This document shows, one piece after another, positions 41,601-54,362 of a stretch of 64,000 nucleotides of DNA (position 1 is its first letter; the number at the start of each line of letters is the position of its first letter). The stretch spans positions 140,001 to 204,000 of the forward strand of contig JAOTOM010003986.1 in assembly GCA_034440615.1 (NCBI GenBank), in the 5' to 3' direction. This DNA comes from Ashinkailepas kermadecensis (lineage: Eukaryota; Arthropoda; Thecostraca; Neolepadidae). A program made the position numbers and the translations under genes. The notes under the pieces are model-generated. The model saw only the letters and a list, made by a program, of their open reading frames with translations, did not search any database and had not been told where the DNA came from.

Positions 41601-44600
41601 CCCACCAACCCTCACACCCCTCACACACCCACCATAACCCAATAGATTGGTCAACAACATACCGGTACTTCTGATCACTCCACTGGCATGCCTGCTGACG
41701 ATTGTGTGCAGACCCAGGCGACAACACTGACACTCTCCACTGACACGCCTGTTGACGATTGCGTGCAGACCCAGGCGACAACACTGACCATCTCCACTAA
41801 CACCCCTGCTGACGATTGTGTGCAGACCCATGCGACAACACTGACCCTCTCGTACAACATTCCACAAGCTTCATCGGCAAGATTTGTGCGAAGGGGTGTG
41901 TTGCGGTACCAACGCGTGCAAAGAGTACGCTATACCTCAGCAAATGAGGGCCAGCAGTATAGACCCAAGGGTCTATACTGCGGCTGTGGTCGCCGCACCT
42001 CCCCACCTGGATGGAAATGTGGTCGCCGCACCTCCCCACCTGGATGGAAATGTGGTCGCCGCACCTGCACACCTGGATGTAAATATAGTCGCTGCACCTG
42101 CTCACCTGGATGTAAATGTAGTCTCTGCACCTGCTCACCTGGATATAAATGTAGTCGCCGCACCTGCTCACCTGGATATAAATGTAGTCGCCGCACCTGC
42201 TCACCTGGATGTAAATGGCCTTGGCCTTGCGTAGGTTGGCCACAGCCTCGTGCATCCTCTTCAGTTCGCGGTGCCACAGTTCTTTGATCTGCTTTCGGCT
42301 CCTCTCGTGCTCGTTCCGTCGGGCGCCCAGAGGCTGTCAGAGGGAATCAGAGGGAGTCAGATGGACTCGTGTGGAGTCAGATGGACTCGTGTGGAGTCAG
42401 ATGGACTCAAAGCGCGTCCAAGGAGTTACGAAACTTATATTAGTCAGAGGAAGTCGAGGGAACCTGCGAGTAAGGAAACTCCGAGATTTATCTAATCGTC
42501 TCTGCCTTCCACTATAACAAACTTCCTTCTGAAACAAAAACATCGAGGCTGTCAAACTTCAAGAAACATGCACTGGCATACCTCCACGAACAACACTAGT
42601 GGCACACAAGATTAAACAATGGAGGTGTATACACTATGAACTCACCTTTAGACCATCGCTTTCCTATTACTTCTATAAACTACTCGTTTATAGCTCTTGT
42701 AGAAAGTGCGGTGTGTGTAGTGCAGATAGTGATATGGGTGTTGTATTATGTTGGAGTATGCATGTTTCCTGCACGTCTGCTCCCACTATTGACCCGAATC
42801 TATCCTTTCTTTGTAAATATCTGAGTGTCCAAAATGTCCAGACCAGACTGTCCGTAATAGCCAATGTACGTGGAGGGCACATATCGTGAAATAAATAAAT
42901 ACGTCAATAAATAAATCCAAGAGCTTCACAGAGTCCGAGCATCCTTGGAGGTCAGAAGAAACGTGATGGAGTGAGGAATCCAGGGAGACAGATAGTCTGG
43001 GGAGTCATCCGGTAGTTAGGACATGTCTCGGGGTGTTAGAAGGAATTAGGCTGGAGATTGAAAGTGGCAAATGTGAACACCGAAAGCCAGGTCTGTAGCA
43101 CTCGCAGGTGTACACACGGGGCAATGGATATGTAGCACTTAGCAGCAAATGCTGACAGATGCTTCACTTCAGCCGACCAATGGCCAGAAAATAAGAGTCT
43201 TACTCTTGGTGTCACCAAGTTAATGCTTTCCCCAATCCCCTGTTCGGGTTTGTCTCCCGAGAGATAGGTGGGGAGTGCTGTAGATCCAAACAGCGCAGTG
43301 GCGAGATGTGGCTGGGCGGCTGCCGGCGGTGTTGTTGCGGTACAGCCTACCTCCATGAACTTGTGTCCCTGCAGCAGGCCACAAGTAGTCTGAACGCTGG
43401 CGGAGTTCTCCAGGTCTTGGTCCAATGCAGTGCAGTAAATGGATTGGAATGGTAGAAAACTCTGGGGGAAACGGGAGACGTCGAGTCAAGCGGTACACCG
43501 GATGAGACGGGCTGTGTCGGGAGGGTTATGTGCATCACCGAGGAAGGTAATATCTACCATAACAACTACAGCGGGCTCTCACTTTCCATGTGCCATAGAA
43601 AACCATACATTACACACATTTGTGGTGGTGCACCGACACAATGCAATTACATCTAAACAGTCTGAAGGTATTGTCCTTAGTCAACACAACCGGGCACGCG
43701 GCACCGGGGCGGCCGTGTCGGTGCGTTGACGGAACGCTAAGCTCCCTAAATTATGCCGTTGAACTGGAATTCACGGATCGGGTAGTGGGGCGAGGGTTAA
43801 TGCAACAAGCTCTGGTTAGCATAATACCCTGGTCCAAAAACCACCGCAGTAAAAATTCGGATTGAAATTCATAAAAACGAAGACATGTATTGAAATGTAG
43901 TCCAATTGTATTGTAATCCAATATTCTATAAACGTGGTAACAATTAACATTTACTGTTTTGGAATGCCTAGCGATGAACTGCACAAGCTTACTGAGAACA
44001 ATGACTGCGTCGGGATCATGCGAGGTTATTGACCAAGAGTTCTTCTGTCCAAGAGTTACCTTTTCATTCGACTTTGACAACCAGACAGTTCAACCACCCT
44101 TCATTTCGGTGCAATAACTTGTGCAAAATCGTGAAGCTAGTGCCATGGGTGTCACTTTCTGTAGTTGGGTGGGGGTGGTGAATGACCTTTTTGATGGCCA
44201 AAGCTGCCCCGAAAACCATTTGTATCTAGTGTACGCCCATATGCTCAATGGTTAAAATTTAGCCTGATGGGGAGGGGATAAATCAATGATTAAGAGGAGC
44301 AGTGACCCTATCATCCTATACAACGGAACACCCCTGGCTAGTACCCTATTTTCATCTTCATTTGAATAAAAATAGGTTCAGTTTCTCGATACACTCTTAT
44401 CTCTGTGCATCATCAATATCTCAGTGCAATGGTGCTTCCACAAACTAAGTTGGATGTTGTAGCTTACTTTGATACGCTACCGTTTACCGGCTTGACATGA
44501 ACACATATCGCTTGAAAACCATGATTGAATGTGATGGCCTTAACTAAAACGCTTTAGCGAGGAAGGTGTATGTATCTGGAATGAAATCGTGATTTCAAGT

Positions 44601-47600
44601 TAAAACATCACCTTTTTTGGTGAATGTTTTCCGTATGACCTATTCCGCTACTCCGCTGAAAAAAACAAGCTCCAATTAGCCCTGAGATTTCAGCCACAAG
44701 GACCGCCTAGAATTTGCAGCTGAAAAATGCAAGATACATTTTACCTATTCTATGAACTATTCAGACTATTTGTTAGATTTAAAATGTTTGTCAACATCTG
44801 GAATTACACACAACAGTAGCTTCGAAACCAAACTATTCCCTGATGGCTATTCAGAATAATCCTTCACACAAAGTTAGGTACTCTAATCTACCTAGCAATT
44901 CAACTGCTGTCCCTTACTGGACTATTGTGATATTTCTAGCATGCATCCATGCGATACTAAGCTCATCTTGCCATGACTGATGAACAAAACTAGGGGTGCT
45001 CAGTGAAAAGTTGGTAATCCTCTCAGGAAGGTTTGCAATGCTCAAAGGAAAGTTGGGTGTGCTAGAGCACCCCAACTAGGTCCGTCAAGATCCGCTACTG
45101 CAAATTAGGATACTCATTTTGGGAAAGGCAAAGTTTGAGGCAAAATGAGTTTGAATCAAGACTACCGAAACGCAACCAACTACCGTTCCATTATGGGCAG
45201 ACTTTAAGGGCATAACCATCCTTGCAGCAGCCACAATTCAATGCATTTTGGAGAGAAGCGGATCAAAGGGAAGAGGTACATCCGGGCCATCCCACCTCTT
45301 TGAACCTGGAAGGCGGAGCCAACACACGCTCTAACCCCCGTCATAGCCTGGGTTTCCTGGGCCAGAGCAATACACTTTAATATAGACCTGGCCGTCATAA
45401 AGATGTGGCATTGAGAGCTATCAGATATAAGCGGGAAGAATATTCGCCTTCAAAGGAGCCCAGACAATTTTACAAAGCACAAGTGCGAGGAAGTTGAAAG
45501 TAAAAATTTGCTCTTCTCAATTTCCCAAGGCTGCGAGGCTGGGAACATCTGGGTCCACAAGCAACAATCATCGGCTGTGGCATCACCACGGTGTTCAGTT
45601 TCCGACGAGCTGAGGCCACTGATGACGAATTCCCACCATCACGACAGTTCTGCAATGTCTTTTCTTTTTTTGCAGGATGCGGATAATCTTCTGCGGAACG
45701 GAGAGCGCTTTTCACGCGTGAAATAGAGTAATATGTTACTCCAGTTCAGATAATCTAATATCAACTGTTCTGAAATGAGGCTGTCTTGGGCTCATTTAGC
45801 ATCGGGGGATCCAGGAGAAGGAAAAGTAAAAGTCCACGACACCAGTTTATGACTATATGTAGTGATGATCTTTTTAACTCTCAAGTTACTACCGATCTTA
45901 GAGCGCATGGTTAGTCTCAAACTACTTCCGATGTATCCAAATTGAGTTTAAGGAGGTTGAGGGGGGAGGTTGAGGTGCTTTCGGCATTGGCATAATTTAG
46001 GATGCTAACGTAGGCCTATGAATGGAGGTGCGGGCAGGGGGCCATCACTCCGCACTTTTCGAAGTGGGAGAGCAATAACTTAAGGTTTTTGCTAACCATT
46101 AACCAGTGTAAAAACCTTCTTGAATGTGGTTTGCACTCTTCTTTATATCCAGGTGTTCCGCAACTACTGCCAAGCCGCACATTGTAAAGCTACTCGAGCC
46201 AGCATTCCGTCCTATCCTTATCATAATGTAGCGTGTATTCACTTTTTATCCAATGGAGCAGGTTTTCAAAAAGACGTAATCGGCGACGAAGACGATTGAA
46301 ATAAAATATAATTTAGCTAAAGGGATGGAAGGATCGCTGATAGCTGCACACACGTGTATATCAGATTTAACAAAAAAGTGCTGCAGCTGGAGAGTTTGAT
46401 AAGTAGGAATAACTACTTTTCCGTTGTTTTACTTAAATAAGCCAAGTACGTTCTACTTTAAGGCATCTTTTTCCTGGATTGCACCCGCCGCAGATTAGCC
46501 ATCTCTTTGCATGTGCACATCTTTCTTTCACATTGGCGCGCTTGGGGGTGGTGGGGGTAGCGAGATGGGGTGAACGTGGTGGCGTGACCTGAATACTTCT
46601 CTCCTTGGTCTGCGATCGTGTGAGACATGCCTACAATTAATTTGAGAGGTGAACCTTCATTGACTTACAGCAAGTATTTCGAGAATAAACTATGCTTGTC
46701 ACATGATGCATCAGTGGATAAATGTTAGATGATTGTCACATCTTGTGGAGAATAACGGTCAAGCTTGCCAGAACCTTGGAAATGTTCGAGCAAGTCTATC
46801 TACACGTAGGAACAATTATATGGAAGTTCCAGGAATTATCAGTGTCATACCAGTGCAATGGAAAAGTAAAAAACGAGGGACTCAAGGCGGCCGATATCTC
46901 TTAGTGAATGAGTCAAATGCGCTGGGGCAAAGGACCGATGCAAAATTCTGCCATTTACTCAACTGAGAACAAAAGGCTGGTATCAACTGCAAATAAACAA
47001 ACACACATCAGCACCCTTCTCCGGATGGGAATACGAAGGGATGGCCCCGGTACTTTGGTCGAACGCTTTGTATGTGCTGGACGCCTGCACGAAATCAACC
47101 AAGTCACAATCGTTTCAATCCCAGTTAATTAATCGCTACATTCCAGCACAGAGCCCTTTGCATGTTCGTTGACTTGTCAACAGCCCCACTTGTCAAAATT
47201 GTCAAAATCTACTGACACAATAAGTCATTACTTTTACTATTGTAGAGTTGTGGGACGCATTTGGAATATGGAATTTAGATCCACAAACACAAAAACAAAC
47301 CTTACACAACTGAAGTGCAGCTTACATAGCACATCGGTGTATCTTTCTGGAAAGTGGGGCGGGGGATTTAGATTTACGATATTTGAAGCTTCCTTAAATA
47401 CTCTAAATGCATCTTTCTTAGCCTTAATTCTTTTGCGCCTTTGCTTTTGGGGGACATGTCTAATCTGAATTTCCCTCAAGTAAGATTTGAACTTTTCCCA
47501 CATTTCTTATTCACAGAGTTTCTCCTACAGTCAAGTCTTGAACTAAATCACTTAAATCCGAGAAGACAAGGTCCAAGAATGAGCCCTGCCTAGTTGGTTC

Positions 47601-50600
47601 TGTTACAAACTGGTGTAAGAACAAGTCCTCTTCAAGGCATTTCCTAAACAGTTTACATGCTGGGGAGCCAATACCAACATTTTCATATCCTTTTAGATTA
47701 AAGTCACCAAGAATAAGGCATTTCCTCCGAAAGTTTCTACTGATTTCCTCACAAATCACCTTATCTAGCTCCAGTTGCTGAGAATGTGGCAAGGTTCCTG
47801 ATCGATACAAAGCTCCTATCCTCAGTTGATTGCTGTTGCCTTTTCCCACAGCAACATCAAGCGAAATGGACTCCGCAGACACATTTTTTACCCCATCTGC
47901 TACTTTTTGAGAACTGAATAAGCTATTCACATAGAGCATTACACCACCCCCTTTCACTGCTGGACCCCTATTTATTAAACCTGGCCAGAACCTGAAACCT
48001 ATGTAGGAAGGAGCACTGTTATGTGCGCTATATGGTCAACATTGTCGATGCGCCCTAAAGCCCAAAGAACTAACTAACCCAGGGACCTGTATAAATATTG
48101 TTCCATGCTTTCCAAGAAAATCTTAGCACAGTGTGTGCCACTGACAGGATAGCTGCTGTCCGCTGCCATGTGGCAGGATAGTTGCTGTCGGCTGCCATGT
48201 GACAGGATAGTTGCTGTCGGCTGCCATGTGAGAGGATATCTGCTGTCGGTTGCCATGTGAGAGGACACCTGCTGTCGGCTGCCATGTGAGAGGATAGCTA
48301 CTGTCGGCTGCCATGGTAAACTGGAAGCGCTCAGAGCCAAATGGAGAATGTTTGTGGACAGCGAGTGAACCGGGAGGCAACAGTGATGCAACAGTGACGG
48401 CAACAGTGACGTGGGCAGCGCGGTGCAGTGTTGATGAGATATGATGACCTACAAGGTGACATTTAGCTTGTGTTGTGCTTGCTGGATGTTGGAAGGATTA
48501 CCTTAAGAGTAATGTTTTTGCGTCGGCTAGATAAATGTGACTAAGTAGAAACGTGGCAAGAGCGGTCAGATAAGCGGGCTGGTGCCTGCAGCGGTTTGTA
48601 GCGTACAGCACTAAGTGACGCACTCCCTGAAAAGGTGTGCCTCTAAGCGCCCATCGTTGCTTCTTTGGCTACACATCCGCTCTTGGTGTTTCTATGACAA
48701 CTATTTGACACAAATATGCCTATATTCATGTAAATTATAGCTGTATTACAAACCACGCTGTGCGGCTCCATGCTGAATGTATACCATTCCCAGAGCTCTA
48801 CTGGTGGCACATGACTGCCAAGTAAGATAATCAGAACAAAACATTGCATATAATTAGCAGTATCGCATCACATTTACCGAAGAATCTCCACCACTTGCTT
48901 GTTAGATGCGCTCCTGCATATTTATTCAATCGGTGAAAACGCGAATAACATTATAGCTCGCCAGTTGCCTACGTGACAAAGGAACAGGAGCATACGGAAC
49001 AGAGGAGCTGGGGACTGGTACCAACACGGTGACATTTTAACACTGACCGAATGAAGTTGCAGAAGAGGAAATCTTTCAAATGGGGTGGCCTCTACAGCTA
49101 CACGACCGTTCCGATGCGCCTGGATATGCCGGTGGATTTCCGGTGCATTTCTGGTCTCTGCATTTTGTATGATATGCAGTGTGCAACGTGCACACCCGCC
49201 ACGGTCAATTCGAGAAGTTGTGATTGTTATTGTAATCGCTTTGGCCTGGAACCAACATGTGGTAATGTTTCAATCCCAGCCGGCTTTCATGATCAGCCGA
49301 AGGTTAGTGAACTTGCTGCGGACACATGGTCCTCACTGCGTCTGCAGACATCAGTAGGTCGACTATTTAAGCGGCAAAACCACACAACGAACCTGTGCAA
49401 AATCCAATGTCAACCTGCATTTTCATCAGGCTGTTCATTCACCCGATAATTGCTGCTCTGAATGATTGCATCACACACAGGACAGCGTGCCGTCCATCTG
49501 ACCTGGTGCAGATGCTATAGTGAGATGAAACACCACACTGGAGGAAGAGCCACCCGAAGTATTACTGCTCTGAATGATAGCATCGCACACACATGACGGT
49601 GCGCCGTCCATCTGATCAGGTGCAGATGCTGTAATCATATTAGACGCCACGCTGGAGGAAGAGCCACCACAACGCCAGGAGCCCATCACAAAACCAATAG
49701 TCATTATGGCTGCACCGCGGTAACATGATACCACGGCGGGAGGCCTCGCTGCAGCCAAGCTTCCCACAGCGGCTACCCATAGTGGCTGTCCATAGTGGCT
49801 ACCCATAGCAGCTAACCACAGCGGCTACCCATAGTGGCTGCTCACAGCGGCTGTCCACAGCAGCTAACCACAGCGGCTACCCATAGTGGCTATCCATAGT
49901 GGCCATCCATGCCCACGGCGGCTGCCCATGGCGGCTGTACACAGCGGCTGTCCACAGCGGCTGTCCACAGCGGCTGTCCACAGTGGCTGTCCACAGCGGC
50001 TACCCATAGTGGCTACCAATAGCAGCTAACCACAGCGACTACCCATAGTGGCTGCTCACAGCGGCTGTCCACAGCAGCTAACCACAGCGGCTACCCATAG
50101 TGGCTATCCATAGTGGCCATCCATGCCCACGGCGGCTGTCCACAGTGGCTGTCCACAGCGGCTACCCATAGTGGCTGTCTATAGTGGCTACCCATAGCAG
50201 CTAACCACAGCGGCTACCCATAGTGGCTGCCCACAGCGGCTGTCCACAGCAGCTAACCACAGCGGCTACCCATAGTGACCATCCATGCCCACGGCGGCTG
50301 CACATGGCTGCTGTCCATAGCGGCTGCCCCCAGAGACCCCCTACTCACGTCCTCCTTGAGGGCGCAGCGCATTGTCTGCGCCAGCTTGGCCACGCTCCTG
50401 GAGTACTCCATCTCGAGAGTGGTTCGCTTCTCCACATAGCTGAGCACGTCCTTGGCGTACTTGGACCAGACCTTGGCGCGGTGCAACGCCACCTCGACAC
50501 CCTGGTCCAGCCTGCCACACAACAGTACAGTCACGGCCATACCGGACCGACAGTCTCCAGCCTGCAGATGTGCCACACAACAGTACAGTCACGGCCATAC

Positions 50601-51506
50601 CGGACCGACAGTCTCCAGCCTGCAGATGTGCCACACAACAGTACAGTCACGGCCATACCGGACCGACAGTCTCCAGCCTGCCGATGTGCCACACAACAGT
50701 ACAGTCACGGCCATACCGGACCGACAGTCTCCAGCCTGCAGATGTGCCACACAACAGTACAGTCACGGCCATACCGGACCGACAGTCTCCAGCCTGCAGA
50801 TGTGCCACACAACAGTACAGTCACGGCCATACCGGACCGACAGTCTCCAGCTTGCAGATGTGCCACACAACAGTACAGTCACGGCCATACCGGACCGACA
50901 GTCTCCAGCTTGCAGATGTGCCACACAACAGTACAGTCACGGCCATACCGGACCGACAGTCTCCAGCCCGCAGATGTGCCACACAACAGTACAGTCACGG
51001 CCATACCGGACCGACAGTCTCCAGCCTGCCGATGTGCCACACAACAGTACAGTCACGGCCATACCGGACCGACAGTCTCCAGCCTGCCGATGTGCCACAC
51101 AACAGTACAGTCACGGCCATACCGGACCGACAGTCTCCAGCCTGCCGATGTGCCACACAACAGTACAGTCACGGCCATACCGGACCGACAGTCTCCAGCT
51201 TGCAGATGTGCCACACAACAGTACAGTCACGGCCATACCGGACCGACAGTCTCCAGCCTGTAGATGTGCCACACAACAGTACAGTCACGGCCATACCGGA
51301 CCGACAGTCTCCAGCCTGCAGATGTGCCACACAACAGTACAGTCACGGCCATACCTGACCGACAGTCTCCAGCCTGTAGATGTGCCACACAACAGTACAG
51401 TCACGGCCATACCGAACCGGCAGTCTCCAGCCCGTAGATGTGCTACGCAACAGTACAGTCACAGCCATACCGGACCGACAGTCTCCATACTGCATATAGA
51501 TATACT

Positions 51507-51599
<93 letters not shown>

Positions 51600-54306
51600 C
51601 ATACATACATACATATATATGGCACATTCTCACCTATGCAGGGTGGCGTCCAGCTGCTGTGCAGTCAGCTGGCCAGTCGGACCACAGTCCTGCGTCGTCT
51701 CAACCACGGCTGACTCGACGTCAGACGCCTGGTTTTCGCACGACTTAGCTTTGGGCGAGGACGAGGTGAGCACGGTCGAGGACGAGTCCAGGTCACCCAT
51801 CAGGTACTCCGAGACCCTGTCGGACAAATGTCCGTCTCAGGTCAGGCTGGCAGAGTTCACCTAGTAGGGGCGCAGCCCCGGAACAAAGAGCTGTATGGTG
51901 TTGGGATTTTTAGGTGCGTCAGCTGACTGGGCTACATTGCGCTCACGAACAATTAGATGATAAAGACCAAAACAGGATAATGGAATAGAAGTCCAGACAT
52001 GCATTTCATCCACTATTCGTCCGTGGGGAACATGTCAACGTTCCCATCATGAGGGACGGTTTGGGCTGTAAGAGCACAGGGTCTGTATAATACACTAGCA
52101 AGTCGTGAACTCTCAGTGCTTGTGTGTAGCTCTTTTTGACCAAACATAGCGTGGATATAGAGACATACCAACCATAAGTTAGCATTCATTGACGCCCAGA
52201 TTCCAACATGGCTTCGAATATGCCATGCCCACGAGATTTGAAAAGCACCGTTTGAAAAACCCGGACACTGAGGGATTGCCAAGCTGTCTGGTGCCTGTGT
52301 AGTCCATCCCATTAATGCTCCACCAGTGGAAAGAAAAAATAATGGGAGTGTTTTCCGCTGAACAAAAATGCACCGAGAGAATAACTCGCAGCCTCAGTTG
52401 AGGGAAATGAGGTGGATGCTAAGCAGTCGCAAATCTTCCGAGGCCGAGAGACATTTTGTTCCGGCGGGTCGATGGATGTGCAGCCGGGCTCCAGCGATTA
52501 CACATTGCCCTGAGACCAGCGGTACCAGCTTAGACATGGAAACACTGGCGGAGGAGGTCATGGGGATGGCGGAGGAGGTCATGGGGATGGACGGCGTACC
52601 GGTCACATTTTATAAGATTGATTTGGGGGCGCGGGATGTCATGCGTTGGGGGGAGTGGAAGGGTGGAGTTCCGGAGAATCCCCTGTTAGATCCGGAAGAC
52701 AGTAGAGGCCAAAGCCATTGCGAGGTCGATGGCCACCTTGCATTGCATGAGACGAAATCCCAGGTAGGGTGGCAATAGGGAGAACCGGTCCGAGGACTTC
52801 CTCAGAATTTGCATATGGTCGTGGTGGTAGAAAAGATTGCAGTGCGAAATACGGGAGGAAATCGGGACATGATTTATGGTTGCTGTGAACTGCTCCATGT
52901 CTTCAGTTGTGCACATCTAAAATTTCGATTATTCAAGTGCGTTATAACGCTAATCACAACTTCTTCAGCCCCAGGAATCCGTGTCGCACCTTAGATTGAG
53001 GATTAGCTCGTCAGAAAAGACAACTCAATGCAGTGCGCCTTATTTCACCGATTTGACTCGTACCGAGTTCGCCTCTCAGTGGAGATTGTTGGCGATACAT
53101 TCAATGAATACACAGTGCAGAGGTAGCTTGACGCAGACTATCCTCGACTGTCTGGGGCTTCCGGTAATGACTGCAAGGACTTGTTAGAATACACGGACAG
53201 AGAAGAACATCCTCGACTGTCTGGGACTCCCGGTAATGACTGCAAGGACTTGTTAGAATACACGGACAGAGAAGAACATCCTCGACTGTCTGGGACTCCC
53301 GGTAATGACTGCAAGGACTTGTTAGAATACACGGACAGAGAAGAACATCCTCGACTGTCTGGGACTCCCGGTAATGACTGCAAGGACTTGTTAGAATACA
53401 CGGACAGAGAAGAACATCCTCGACTGTCTGGGACTCCCGGCACTGACTGCAGTAACACAACATTAACACAAAGCGTACACAACCCATACCTTCAACATCA
53501 AACTAGACTGACCACTCGCCGGCTCACAGTTCACACCCTGTTTCGCAAGCAGGGGATAAAAACCGCCATTCAGGAAGTCTCCAGGTCTGTATTGTTCTCA
53601 GGGGCTGCATCTTCTCTGCTGTGGATGAAAGCTGGGGTGTTTTGTGGCTGTCAGTCGGGCGTGGAATCTTTGTGCCCGCCAAGGACGCCTTGATCACACC
53701 AAGGACCCGCTGAGTCCTATCTTTTGCTAAATTGTAAATCATTCAACAGGACCATTGTTTATCAATCACGTCAGCGATGAACCCAAGGAACGGAAATATC
53801 TTGCTCTTACTGCCGCTGTCTTTCTATCACCCTCGCCCTCTCACTCTCTCACTATCTCATTCACCCTCCCACTCTCACCATCTCACTATCTCATTCACCC
53901 TCCCACTCTCATCCTCTCACTATCTCATTCACCCTCCCACTCACCAGCTCACCCTCCCACTCACCAGCTCACCCTCCCACCCTCCCACTCACCAGCTCAC
54001 CCTCCCACCCTCACACTCACCAGCTCACCCTCCCACTCACCAGCCCACCCTCCCACTCACCAGCTCACCGGCCCACCCTCCCACTCACCAGCTCACCCTC
54101 CCACCCTCCCACCCACCAGCTCACCCTCCCACCCTCCCACCCACCAGCTCACCTTCCAACCCACCAGCTCACCCTCCCACCCTCCCACCCACCAGCTCAC
54201 CCTCCCATCCTCCCACCCACCAGCTCACCCTCCCACCCTCCAGCTCACCCTCCCACCCTCCAGCTCACCCTCCCACCCCACCAGCTCACCAGCTCACTCC
54301 TCTCTC

Positions 54307-54362
<56 letters not shown>

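Noticed and set aside
44993..45073. Miniature inverted-repeat element
   Set aside because: The arms are only 9 bp and no target duplication or second copy was seen.
50452..51864. 470-codon open frame on the plus strand
   Set aside because: It derives from the 58-bp array and runs through a microsatellite and the antisense of a real exon.
52368..52778. 136-codon plus-strand frame
   Set aside because: No recognised homology; it contains a small tandem duplication. Too weak to call a gene.
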